64,000 bases of DNA, taken from AG25 sp035517615 (GTDB lineage Bacteria; Gemmatimonadota; Gemmatimonadetes; Gemmatimonadales; GWC2-71-9). The translations under genes were made by a program, and so were the position numbers. The notes beneath the pieces are model-generated. The model was not told the origin of the DNA. It saw only the letters and a program-made list of their open reading frames with translations, and made no database searches. The stretch spans positions 124,001 through 188,000 of the forward strand of contig DATIYM010000007.1 in the NCBI GenBank assembly GCA_035517615.1, written 5' to 3'. Of the stretch, positions 7,430 to 15,280 are shown one piece after another (the stretch's first letter is position 1; the number at the start of each line of letters is the position of its first letter).

Positions 7430-8908
7430 CTACGAGAACAGATTCGGCCCCTGTCCCCCGCCTCCCTTGCCGAATCCCTGTCCTTTCGGCTCGGGACGCG
7501 CGCGCACGTAACCCAGCTCGTCGGTCCGCGAGATGCGCTTCTCGGCCACGAGCCCCTCGAGCACCAGCTCGCAGGCCGACACCATCGTGAGCGGGTCCTT
7601 TTTCGCGGCCAGGCCGACCTGATCGACGAGGTCGAGCAGACCCGGAACGACGCTGAAGCCTTTCAGGCAGGACTCCGCCCGCTCATCCACCGACACCTTG
7701 AGCGCGCCTCCCTCATCGAACCAGTGCACGATGTCGTCCACGTTCGCGCCGCCCACGCGACCCTCAAAGGTGCGGCCCGCGGCACGGCGGATCAGGTCGC
7801 GCGCGATCACCTCGGCACCCTGCAGCTCGCCCTCGTACTCGAGCTCGAGCTTGCCGGTGATCGCGGGCAGCGCCGCGTACACATCGGACACGCGGGGGAC
7901 GACCGACTTCTCCTTCGTGACGATCGCACGCCGCTCGGCGTTCGAGATCACGTTTTCAAGCAGGGAGATCGGCAGCCGCTGCGACACACCGCTCCTGCGG
8001 TCGACGCGCTTGTCCTCGCGCGCTTCGAACGCGACCCGCTCCACGAGCTCGGCCATGAAGTCCGGCACGCGCACCGGGCGGCCGGCGCGCTCGACCCAGG
8101 CCTCCTGCTGCGTGATCGCGGCGCCCAGCGTGACCGTGTGCGGATAATGCGTCACGATCTCGGAGCCGATGCGATCCTTGAGCGGCGTGATGATCTTGCC
8201 GCGCGCCGTGTAGTCTTCCGGGTTCGCCGTGAACAGCAAGGCGACGTCCAGGTTCAGGCGCACGGGATATCCTTTGATCTGCACGTCGCCTTCCTGCATG
8301 ATGTTGAACAGCCCCACCTGCACCTTTCCCGCGAGATCGGGCAGCTCGTTGATGGCGAAGATGCCCCGGTTGGCTCGGGGCAGCAGGCCGAAATGCATGG
8401 TGAGCTCGTCCGACAGCAGGTGCCCGCCGCGCGCCGCCTTGATGGGATCGACATCGCCGATGATGTCCGCAATGGTGACGTCCGGCGTGGCAAGCTTCTC
8501 CACGTAGCGCGACTCGCGCGACAGCCAGCTGATCGGGGCGGCATCGCCTTGTTCGCCCACCAGCTCGCGTCCGAATTTCGAGATCGGCTGGAACGGATCG
8601 TCGTTCACTTCGCTGCCGGCCAGCACCGGAATCTCCTCGTCCAGGAGCTTCACGAGTTCGCGCAGGATGCGGCTTTTCGCCTGGCCACGCAGGCCCAGGA
8701 GAATGAAATTGTGCCGCGAGAGAATCGCGTTCACGAGCTGCGGGAGCACGGTGTCCTCGTAGCCCACGATCCCCGAAAACAGCGGGGATCCGTTTTGCAG
8801 CAGGCAGATCAGGTTCTCCCGCATCTCATCCTTGACGCTGCGCTCGAGCCGTGCGGGGCTCGCCCATTCCGTCAGTTTCAATTCGCCAAGAGTCGTTGGT
8901 CTCATCAT
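7430..8908 (-). CDS. AAA ATPase of the Mg-chelatase/MoxR-like group with atypical Walker motifs
   Basis: The protein has about 492 residues. Its ATPase core contains GLRGQAKS in the Walker A position and GIFAINELPDL in the Walker B position. ANPEDYTARGKIITPLKDRI follows, a sensor region typical of Mg-chelatase-like ATPases. Walker A has Ala where the last Gly is usual, and Walker B has Asn for Asp; I believe this is a feature of a conserved subfamily rather than damage. A glycine-rich tail (GKGGGGQG) ends the protein. Two ATGs (8908, 8905) are possible starts. It probably works with the VWA protein at 3247-4545, as AAA/VWA pairs do, and heads the SPFH/kinase operon. Confidence 0.8.
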   Translation of the reverse strand: MMRPTTLGELKLTEWASPARLERSVKDEMRENLICLLQNGSPLFSGIVGYEDTVLPQLVNAILSRHNFILLGLRGQAKSRILRELVKLLDEEIPVLAGSEVNDDPFQPISKFGRELVGEQGDAAPISWLSRESRYVEKLATPDVTIADIIGDVDPIKAARGGHLLSDELTMHFGLLPRANRGIFAINELPDLAGKVQVGLFNIMQEGDVQIKGYPVRLNLDVALLFTANPEDYTARGKIITPLKDRIGSEIVTHYPHTVTLGAAITQQEAWVERAGRPVRVPDFMAELVERVAFEAREDKRVDRRSGVSQRLPISLLENVISNAERRAIVTKEKSVVPRVSDVYAALPAITGKLELEYEGELQGAEVIARDLIRRAAGRTFEGRVGGANVDDIVHWFDEGGALKVSVDERAESCLKGFSVVPGLLDLVDQVGLAAKKDPLTMVSACELVLEGLVAEKRISRTDELGYVRARPEPKGQGFGKGGGGQGPNLFS

Positions 8909-9097
8909 ATGTCCGAGATTAACGGGTACGCCCGCGAAGTAAAGACACAGCGTGTCCGCCGGAAGGGGCGCGAACACGCCACGTTAGTGTCTCATCCGAT
9001 GGGGCGATTCCTGCGGCCTTGACTGTGGGGGGGTCACCGGTAGGTTACCCCGCGCGCACTAGCCTGGTCCGTACTTCACTATAGTGAGGAGAACGAG

Positions 9098-9355
9098 ATG
9101 AAGCGCATCGCACTCGCATTGGCCGTTGTGGCGTTGGCCGGCTGTTCCAAGGGTGGGGAGTCGAGCGGCAATGCGACCAACACGCCGAGCATGAACGCAA
9201 CGCCCGACACCTCTCACCCGATGGCCGCGGACACGAGCCACGCCATGATGGCCGATACGTCCCACAAGATGATGATGGCCGATACGTCACACAAGATGAT
9301 GGCCGACACGACGCATCACAAGAAGACGACCACGCACAAGAAGAAGACGCCGTAG
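9098..9355 (+). CDS. Small lipoprotein with His/Met-rich repeats
   Basis: The protein has 85 residues with a lipobox LAGC ending at Cys16. After a Ser/Asn-rich linker there are about five degenerate units of ADTSHxMM (residues about 36-75), ending in a Lys-rich tail. His and Met at regular spacing suggest metal (copper) binding or a repetitive linker; this is inference only. GAGGAG lies 8 bases before the ATG, and a 10-base palindrome (cactatagtg, 9078-9087) lies just upstream of that. A strong terminator follows. Similar short repeat lipoproteins are known in many soil bacteria, but I cannot assign a family. Confidence 0.75.
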   Translation: MKRIALALAVVALAGCSKGGESSGNATNTPSMNATPDTSHPMAADTSHAMMADTSHKMMMADTSHKMMADTTHHKKTTTHKKKTP

Positions 9356-9383
9356 ACGGACGTTCGACACCGCGATAAACGAT

Positions 9384-9416
9384 GCCCGGGACCAGCTGGC
9401 CCGGGCTTTCGTTTTT
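9384..9416 (+). terminator. Rho-independent terminator of the His/Met lipoprotein
   Basis: GCCCGGG (9384-9390) pairs with CCCGGGC (9400-9406) in a perfect 7-bp GC stem with a 9-base loop, followed by TTTCGTTTTT. It lies 28 bases after the lipoprotein stop and just before the converging ygfZ stop at 9421. Confidence 0.85.
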
Positions 9417-9420
9417 CCGT

Positions 9421-10425
9421 CTAGAGCGTGAACGGCAGGTCGACCACTCTTACGTCGGAATTCCCCGCGCGCGCCATCGTCCCCGGCAGGACGTCCCGTC
9501 GCAGCAGCGCGAGACCGATCCACTGGCCTCGGCTGGCTCCTTCCGGAAGCCACACGAGACTCGTCACGCGACCCACCTCACGGTCCTGCTGCTCTACGGT
9601 CGTGGCGTCCCCAGGCGCGTCGTCGAAGCGGAGCCCACGGAGATAGCGATTCACGTGACCCCGGAAATGCAGGCGTGACACGGTCTCCTGTCCCGTATAA
9701 CACCCTTTCGTGTACGACACGCCACCCAGCTCATCGAAGCGCACTTCCTGCGGAATCGTCTTCTCGTCTATCTCCGCGCCGATCCTGCCCCAGCCGGCGA
9801 GAACCCGTGCCGCCTCGAGAATCGGTCGGTCCGCGATGTGGATGCCCGCTCGGCCGAGGCGGTCTTCGAGTACGGCGACAGCAGCCCGTGGACCCATCAG
9901 CTGAAGGACGAATGGCGCACCGTCTGGAGGCCGGGCGATCTCCCACCCGTCGGGATGCAGAGCGGCGCGTCCGGGCGGAGGGAGGGGGAGAAATTCGGCC
10001 AGCGTGCTACACCGCTCCAGCGCAGCGGGGCCAGCGAGCCGCAACACCGCGCCATCCGAGGAACGGTCCTCGACCCGCGCCAGCCGCGGGGGCACGGAAC
10101 GGGTGAAGATCGCGAGCGCGCGCGACCGGACGTCTGCCGGCATGGTGAACGTCACCGTGGGATTGTGCCGCGCCGCCCAACCATCCACTACGATCATTCC
10201 CTTGGCCGTGAGCATCGCGCCATAGACGAACGCGCCGTCGCCGGGCTTCTCCACATCGTTCGTCAGTAATCCCTGCATGCACGCCACGGCGCCAGCACCC
10301 GAGAGCGCCATGACGGCGGCATCCTCACGCGCCACGATGGCGCCGGTGCGGAGCGCTGCGAAGCCGGCCGGGTCCAGGTCGCCCGGCCCCACTCGCGCGG
10401 CCCCGAGCACGGGCGCGTCGTTCAT
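9421..10425 (-). CDS. ygfZ: YgfZ/GcvT-domain folate-binding protein (Fe-S cluster maintenance)
   Basis: The protein has 334 residues and carries the family signature KGCYTGQE (240-247) within a GcvT-like fold. YgfZ/Iba57 proteins use folate in assembly or repair of certain [4Fe-4S] enzymes. The ATG (10425-10423) overlaps the stop of the HAD gene as ATGA. It ends a five-gene coupled operon that includes GlcF, which has two Fe-S clusters, so a supporting role for this operon is plausible. A much longer upstream reading to 10950 is rejected because it is the antiparallel shadow of the HAD gene. Confidence 0.88.
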   Translation of the reverse strand: MNDAPVLGAARVGPGDLDPAGFAALRTGAIVAREDAAVMALSGAGAVACMQGLLTNDVEKPGDGAFVYGAMLTAKGMIVVDGWAARHNPTVTFTMPADVRSRALAIFTRSVPPRLARVEDRSSDGAVLRLAGPAALERCSTLAEFLPLPPPGRAALHPDGWEIARPPDGAPFVLQLMGPRAAVAVLEDRLGRAGIHIADRPILEAARVLAGWGRIGAEIDEKTIPQEVRFDELGGVSYTKGCYTGQETVSRLHFRGHVNRYLRGLRFDDAPGDATTVEQQDREVGRVTSLVWLPEGASRGQWIGLALLRRDVLPGTMARAGNSDVRVVDLPFTL

Positions 10426-11132
10426 TGCCGTCCCAGCGTGAGCAGCTCCCCCGGGTCGTGGCCGGTGAAGGAAGTCCACACGAATTCCGCGCCTTCGCCG
10501 TTCAGGGTTTCTTGCGAGTGACTCGTCGTGAGCATGACGCATCGCATGCCCGCGGCCCTCGCCGCCGCCATTCCCGGGAGCGAGTCCTCGATGGCGATGC
10601 AGGCGGCGGGCGCCACCGCCTGGCGCCGCCCGAGCGCCGCGTGCGCTCGCAGATATCCCGCGGGATCGGGCTTGCACGCTTCGACATCCTCCGCCGACAC
10701 GATCACCTCGAAGTGGCGCTTGAGCCCGGTTCGTTCGAGCACGATCTCGATCTCGCGGCGTAACGCGCCGGAGACAATCCCCAGGCGAAATGCCCCCGCC
10801 GCACGGTCCACGAACTCGCCGGCACCGGGAACGAGGAGCAGCGAGCGCCGGATCAGCGCTTCGTAGCGACGCGACTTCTCGCGGACCAGCTCGGCCAATC
10901 GGGCGCCGCTGAGATCCTGTTTCGCGGAGCGGAACGCGGTGACGAAACACATTTCGTCGTTCCAGCCCAGATACTCACCATAGTATTGCTCGCGCGCGAG
11001 CGGGATTCCAGAATCCCCCAGGACCGACGTGAGCGCCTCACGGTGCTGCTCCTCGTCATCCACGATGACGCCGTTGAAGTCGAACAGTACCACCTCGGTT
11101 TGCGTGCCGCCGCGCGTGGTCGACTCAGGCAT
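10422..11132 (-). CDS. HAD-superfamily hydrolase (beta-phosphoglucomutase/phosphoglycolate phosphatase-like)
   Basis: The protein has 236 residues. Motif I is D18-F-N20-G-V, motif II is IVSGA near 120, and later motifs are KPDPAGYL and IEDSLPGMAAARAAGM. The nucleophile Asp18 is present, but the usual acid/base Asp two residues later is Asn20. The start overlaps glcF by 8 bases and the stop overlaps ygfZ as ATGA. Being inside a glycolate oxidase operon, it might be the phosphoglycolate phosphatase that supplies glycolate. That is inference, and Asn20 could lower phosphatase activity. Confidence 0.8.
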   Translation of the reverse strand: MPESTTRGGTQTEVVLFDFNGVIVDDEEQHREALTSVLGDSGIPLAREQYYGEYLGWNDEMCFVTAFRSAKQDLSGARLAELVREKSRRYEALIRRSLLLVPGAGEFVDRAAGAFRLGIVSGALRREIEIVLERTGLKRHFEVIVSAEDVEACKPDPAGYLRAHAALGRRQAVAPAACIAIEDSLPGMAAARAAGMRCVMLTTSHSQETLNGEGAEFVWTSFTGHDPGELLTLGRQ

Positions 11133-12408
11133 AGAATCCAGCGCGCCGATAAGACTCGTCGAGCAGCTCCACCGGATGCTGGACGCGGGCGGAAATGCGC
11201 GCCGCCTGAAGGCCGGCGCCGAGCTGCATCAGGCAGCCGGGATTTCCGGTGGCCACGACCTGCGGCGCCACCTGACGCAGCTGGGCGAGCTTCGGAGCGA
11301 GCACCGCGCGGGACATTTCGGGTTGCACCAGCGTGAACAGCCCCGCGCTCCCGCAGCACTGCGCGGCATCGGGCGTCTGGACGAGCTGGAGCACCGGGAT
11401 GGCGCGAAACAACGCCATGGGCGGCTCGGCAATTCGCTGTGCATGCAGCAGGTGGCAGGGTGGGTCGTACGAGATGCGCACGTCGACCGGAGCGCCGGGT
11501 GCGGGCCCGCGCTCGGCCAGTAGCTCGCTCACGTCCCGGACGCGCTCGGCGAACGCCCGCGCCCGCGGGTCGTCGTGCAGCAGGTGACCGTAATCCTTGA
11601 GCATGGCGCCGCAGCCCGCGCTGTTCACCACGATGGGTTCGGAACCGTCGCCAAACGCCGCGACATTACGCCGCGCGAGCGTTCTTGCCTCTTCCGGAAG
11701 GCCCGCGTGCACGTGCAGCGCCCCACAGCACACCTGCCCCGCGGGGCCCGACACTTCGTAGCCGTTCACCCCGAGCGTCCGGACGGTCGCGTCGTGCACG
11801 TGGGAAAAGAGACCGTCCATGATGCAGCCTCTGAAGAGATGGGCGGCAAGAGTCGGGAAGGGACGGAAAGCGACGGATGTATTCGAGCGCACCCGCCCGT
11901 CTCGTTCCCTCTCTTTCCGTCTCTTTCCGTCCGGTCTCGTCGCCGCGAGCATCCCCATCGCGAACCGCGCGCGGCCCCAGCCCGCCAGCAGGCGAGGGAA
12001 ACCCGTCGCCCGCAGCGCACGGGCGAATGCGTAGACCACGGGGGAGAGTCCTGGCATCGTCATCGTGGCGAGCGCCGCGCGTGCCATCCACGGGAGGCGG
12101 CGTTGGCGCATGAGCAGTGCGCGCGCGGTCTCGAGCCCGCGGCCATACCCCACGCCGGAAGGACACACCGGTTCGCATCCGCGGCAGCCCAGACAGCGGT
12201 CCAGATGCTCCACGACCGAGCGATCGTGCGGCGACAGCTCCCCGCGCTCGAGCGACCGGATCAGCTCGATACGGCCGCGGGGGCTGTCGGCTTCATCACC
12301 GGTCGCGAGGAACGTGGGACATGCTTGGAGGCAAAACCCGCAATGCACGCAAGCGTCGAGCGCCGCGAATCCGGCGTCGCGCTCGAGCGCGTCAGCCGTC
12401 GTCGTCAT
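11125..12408 (-). CDS. glcF: Glycolate oxidase iron-sulfur subunit GlcF
   Basis: The protein has 427 residues. Two [4Fe-4S] binding motifs lie at C20/C23/C26/C30-P and C72/C75/C78/C82-P. Two CCG-type domains follow, with GCIMDG, VCCGALHVHAG, NSAGCGAML, SYDPPCHLLHAQ and AQCCGSAG. It transfers electrons from the flavoprotein subunits GlcD/GlcE to the quinone pool at the membrane. The ATG at 12408 overlaps the end of glcE by 17 bases. Residues about 159-185, between the N-terminal ferredoxin part and the first CCG domain, are encoded by a palindromic repeat (11855-11932) and are unusually Arg/Lys/Asp rich. Confidence 0.93.
   Translation of the reverse strand: MTTTADALERDAGFAALDACVHCGFCLQACPTFLATGDEADSPRGRIELIRSLERGELSPHDRSVVEHLDRCLGCRGCEPVCPSGVGYGRGLETARALLMRQRRLPWMARAALATMTMPGLSPVVYAFARALRATGFPRLLAGWGRARFAMGMLAATRPDGKRRKERERDGRVRSNTSVAFRPFPTLAAHLFRGCIMDGLFSHVHDATVRTLGVNGYEVSGPAGQVCCGALHVHAGLPEEARTLARRNVAAFGDGSEPIVVNSAGCGAMLKDYGHLLHDDPRARAFAERVRDVSELLAERGPAPGAPVDVRISYDPPCHLLHAQRIAEPPMALFRAIPVLQLVQTPDAAQCCGSAGLFTLVQPEMSRAVLAPKLAQLRQVAPQVVATGNPGCLMQLGAGLQAARISARVQHPVELLDESYRRAGFYA
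11855..11932. repeat. Tandem-armed palindrome inside glcF
   Basis: ggacggaaag (11861-11870) is perfectly inverted at 11923-11932, and the right side carries a perfect 10-base tandem repeat ctctttccgt (11911-11920, 11921-11930). The unit lies in frame in glcF (residues about 159-185) in the linker after the ferredoxin-like part. It encodes a basic segment beginning DGKRRKERERDGR, similar in character to the kgd inserts. Repeat-unit sequence differs from the kgd copies. Confidence 0.7.
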
Positions 12409-13615
12409 CGCTCTCCACGGCAACGGCCAGCGCGTTTCCGGGATCGAACGTCTGCCGCAACCCGGCAATCAGGGGCCCGGCGCCCTCGCGATACGCGCCA
12501 AAATGCCCGACCGCGCGACGCACTCCCCACGGCGCACGCTCGAGCGTGAGCGGCACTTCGAGCGCGGCGAGCGCGCGGCGCAGACGGCGCAGCCGCTCGA
12601 TGGTCGTATCGCCCGCCCAGCGCAGCGTGCCCACGCCCGGGCTGGCCGACACCCATTCGTCGCCGACTTGATGCTGAATCAGGTCGAGCAGGTCCTCGCT
12701 CGAATCGGGTAGACCGCCGATCCGAAACGATACCGGGCGGGTGGCGAACGCCTCCGCCGCGCGCATCCAGAAGAGATGCGCTTCTTCGGCGCGGAGCGTG
12801 GAGAACTGACTTCCCGTTGCCGCCCGGAGTCCCGCTTCTTCGGCGGCGACGAGCGCGGCGGATCCTGCGAGCCGCACGGCGAGCGACCAGCGGTCGCGGC
12901 GTGCGAGCGGGGGCGAAAGCAGCTCGACCGCCGCGAGCGTGAGGCCCGCCGCGTAGACGTCGTCGGCGACGCGCGACAGGTCTTCACGCGAGCCCTCGAG
13001 CACCAGCGTCTGATCGGCACGGGGCAGGGCGCGGAGCCGCAGATGGACGAGCACGATCACCCCGAACGCGCCGAAGCCGCCCGTCTGGAGCTTGGTCAAT
13101 TCGTATCCCGCGACGTTCTTCATGACGCGTCCGCCGCTTTGAATCACGCGGCCGTCACCGGTCACGAACGTGACCCCCACAACGTGGTCCTTGACCGCCC
13201 CGAAGCCGTGACGCAGCGGACCCGCGGTGGCGGTCGCGACAATCGAGCCGAGCGTTCTGCCGGCAAGCCCGGGCGGGTCGAGTGGCAGCCACGTGCCGTG
13301 ATCGGCGAGCTGCTGGCGCAGCTGATCGCACCCGATTCCTGCTTCAGCCGTGGCGGCGAGGTCCTGCGGCTCGATCGCGGGAATGCGGTCGAGTCGGCGC
13401 GTAGTGAGCGCCAGATCTGCAGGCGCGTCGGCAGGCATCCAGGTCCCCGCGCCTTCCACGCGGATACGCCAGCCTTCTTCGCGCGCTGTGCCGAGCAACA
13501 GCGCCACGGCGTCCGGCGATGACGGCGCGACCCGAGGCACGCCATCGGGCGGGCCGTGGTCCTCGAGGACGGAATCCTGGCCGAGCACCGCGCGAACGCG
13601 TTCGACGATCTTCAT
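12392..13615 (-). CDS. glcE: Glycolate oxidase FAD-binding subunit GlcE
   Basis: The protein has 407 residues with a PCMH-type FAD-binding domain (about 25-200). It contains the glycine-rich run GLAGRTLGSIVATATAGPLR and VKDHVVGVTFVTGDG, followed by GGRVMKNVAGYELTKLQTGG, typical of GlcE. With GlcD and GlcF it oxidises glycolate to glyoxylate. The ATG at 13615 overlaps the glcD stop as ATGA. A longer in-frame start at 13759 exists but would be read from a palindromic repeat, so it was not chosen. The C terminus is acidic (ESDDDDG). Confidence 0.9.
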   Translation of the reverse strand: MKIVERVRAVLGQDSVLEDHGPPDGVPRVAPSSPDAVALLLGTAREEGWRIRVEGAGTWMPADAPADLALTTRRLDRIPAIEPQDLAATAEAGIGCDQLRQQLADHGTWLPLDPPGLAGRTLGSIVATATAGPLRHGFGAVKDHVVGVTFVTGDGRVIQSGGRVMKNVAGYELTKLQTGGFGAFGVIVLVHLRLRALPRADQTLVLEGSREDLSRVADDVYAAGLTLAAVELLSPPLARRDRWSLAVRLAGSAALVAAEEAGLRAATGSQFSTLRAEEAHLFWMRAAEAFATRPVSFRIGGLPDSSEDLLDLIQHQVGDEWVSASPGVGTLRWAGDTTIERLRRLRRALAALEVPLTLERAPWGVRRAVGHFGAYREGAGPLIAGLRQTFDPGNALAVAVESDDDDG

Positions 13616-15168
13616 TCTGTGAACTCGGAGGCCGGAAGGCGGAACGCGGAACCTTCCAACCGCGTTCGAGCCTCGTCCTGGGGTTGGGAACCCGCCTTGC
13701 CGTTCCGCCTTCCGCGTTCCGCATTCCGCGTTGAAGGCGCTACCGCCCACTCCCGACACGCATGCACCGGAATCACCTTCCCGGGGTTGACCCGCTCGAG
13801 CGGATCGAAGACGCGGCGCACCGCGAGCATCGCGGCTAGGGAATCGGGGCCAAAGATCAGCGGCATATAGCGCAATTTATCGAGTCCGATGCCGTGTTCG
13901 CCCGTGATCGTTCCCCCGGCGGCGATGCAGGCGGCCATCATTTCGCCGCTCGCGGCATCGACCCGCGCCCGGAGCCCGTCCACCCGGCCGTCGAACGAGA
14001 TGTTGGGATGGAGATTTCCGTCGCCCGCGTGAAACACGTTGCTGACCTTCAAGTCGTAGCGCTGAGCGATCCGGCCGATTGCCTCGAGCACGTCGGGCAG
14101 CCGGGAGCGAGGCACCACCGCGTCCTGGACGGCGAGATCGCGCGACAGTCGTCCCATGGCCCCGAACGCCTTCTTGCGGCCGAGCCACAGGCGTTCGCGC
14201 TCGCGTGCATCGACGGCCGTTTTGACGGAGCGTGCCCCGTGGGATTTGAGCAGCGTTTCCACGCTGGCCGCTTCGACGGCCACCGAGGCGTCGGCGCGTC
14301 CATCGAGCTCGACGAGCAGCACGGCGGCGGCGTCGCGCGGGTATCCCGCGGCATAGATCGAATCCTCGACGGCGCCGATGCACGACTGATCCATCATCTC
14401 CATAGCCGCCGGAACGATGCCGCTCGCGATCAGGGCCGAAACGGCTTCTCCCGCGGTCCGCACCGATCCGAAATCGGCGAGCAGCGTGCGAATCGCCTGC
14501 GGCACGGGGAGGAGCCGTACCGTGATCCGGGTGACGACGCCGAAGTTGCCTTCCGAGCCGACGAAGAGTCCTACTAGATCGGGTCCCCATGGCTCGCCGC
14601 CCGAGCTGCCGAGCTGCACGACCTGTCCATCGGCGAGCACGACTTCGAGCGCGAGCACGTGGTTGGCGGTGACCCCGTACTTGAGGCAGTGAGGGCCGCC
14701 GGCATTTTCCGCCACGTTACCACCGATGGTGCAGGCCGACTGGCTCGACGGGTCCGGCGCATAGAGGAGTCCATGCGGGGCGGCCGCGGCTGACAACTTC
14801 GCGTTCACGACGCCGGGCTCGACCGTGGCGCGGCGGTTCTTGGGATCGACGTCGAGGATCCGGTTGAGCCGGGTAAGCACGAGCAGCACGGCGCCCTCGT
14901 GTGCGAGCGCTCCCCCCGACAGCCCGGTTCCCGCGCCGCGGGGGACGAAGCTGACGCCGTGCGCAGCCAGCAGGCGCACGACGGCGATGACCTCATCGCG
15001 CGTTCCCGGGAGCACGACGATGCCGGGCATGCGCTGGTGCACGGTCAGGCCGTCTTTGGAGTAGGTCACCCGTTCGGCCTTTGTCGTGCGCACGTGCCGC
15101 GGGCCCACGATGTGGCTGAGCGCGGCCGCGACGGCCGGATCGACGCTTCCAAAATTTTGATCGGGCAT
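13612..15168 (-). CDS. glcD: Glycolate oxidase FAD-linked subunit GlcD
   Basis: The protein has 518 residues. An FAD PCMH domain (about 45-220) has SFVPRGAGTGLSGGA and ENAGGPHCLKYGVT. The C-terminal catalytic domain ends with GDGNLHPNISFDG and GEHGIGLDKLRY. The true family C terminus is reached near NPGKVIPVHACREW. About 40 further residues come from the palindromic repeat at 13625-13741, so the tail is an acquired extension. The start at 15168 gives MPDQNFG; a TATACT box ends 6 bases upstream, suggesting a leaderless message. It heads the coupled operon glcD-glcE-glcF-HAD-ygfZ. Confidence 0.93.
   Translation of the reverse strand: MPDQNFGSVDPAVAAALSHIVGPRHVRTTKAERVTYSKDGLTVHQRMPGIVVLPGTRDEVIAVVRLLAAHGVSFVPRGAGTGLSGGALAHEGAVLLVLTRLNRILDVDPKNRRATVEPGVVNAKLSAAAAPHGLLYAPDPSSQSACTIGGNVAENAGGPHCLKYGVTANHVLALEVVLADGQVVQLGSSGGEPWGPDLVGLFVGSEGNFGVVTRITVRLLPVPQAIRTLLADFGSVRTAGEAVSALIASGIVPAAMEMMDQSCIGAVEDSIYAAGYPRDAAAVLLVELDGRADASVAVEAASVETLLKSHGARSVKTAVDARERERLWLGRKKAFGAMGRLSRDLAVQDAVVPRSRLPDVLEAIGRIAQRYDLKVSNVFHAGDGNLHPNISFDGRVDGLRARVDAASGEMMAACIAAGGTITGEHGIGLDKLRYMPLIFGPDSLAAMLAVRRVFDPLERVNPGKVIPVHACREWAVAPSTRNAERGRRNGKAGSQPQDEARTRLEGSAFRLPASEFTE
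13625..13741. repeat. Tandem-armed palindrome forming the glcD 3' end
   Basis: ggaaggcggaacg (13634-13646) is perfectly inverted at 13701-13713, and ggaacgcgga (13641-13650) at 13711-13720. The arms consist of repeated gcggaac/gcggaat units. The element supplies the last 40 or so codons of glcD. Its other frame would add 48 residues to the front of glcE, but the ATGA start at 13615 makes that unnecessary. The encoded tail contains GKAGS and RLPAS, echoing the kgd peptides. Confidence 0.75.
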
Positions 15169-15174
15169 GCCGAA

Positions 15175-15180
15175 AGTATA
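15175..15180 (-). promoter_or_regulatory. Candidate -10 box of the glc operon (leaderless)
   Basis: TATACT on the minus strand ends 6 bases before the glcD ATG, so transcription would begin at or near the start codon. No convincing -35 is visible 16-18 bases upstream, and no Shine-Dalgarno is present, consistent with a leaderless message. Confidence 0.4.
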
Positions 15181-15212
15181 GACGCGCGAGCGTGCCGGAC
15201 GATAGCGGGTGG

Positions 15213-15253
15213 GGAAAGAAAACGTGGTCAGGACGGCGGGCGCCCTGACCACG
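15213..15253 (-). terminator. Rho-independent terminator of the sigma factor gene
   Basis: On the minus strand a perfect 10-bp stem, CGTGGTCAGG with CCTGACCACG (15223-15232 / 15244-15253), is followed by TTTTCTTT. It lies 28 bases after the sigma factor stop and separates it from the glc operon. Confidence 0.85.
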
Positions 15254-15280
15254 CGATCGGGTACGCGATCCCGCTAGAGG

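Noticed and set aside
9215..9330. CRISPR-like direct repeats in the lipoprotein gene
   Set aside because: The repeats are short, unevenly spaced and clearly coding (ADTSHxMM); no cas gene is present.
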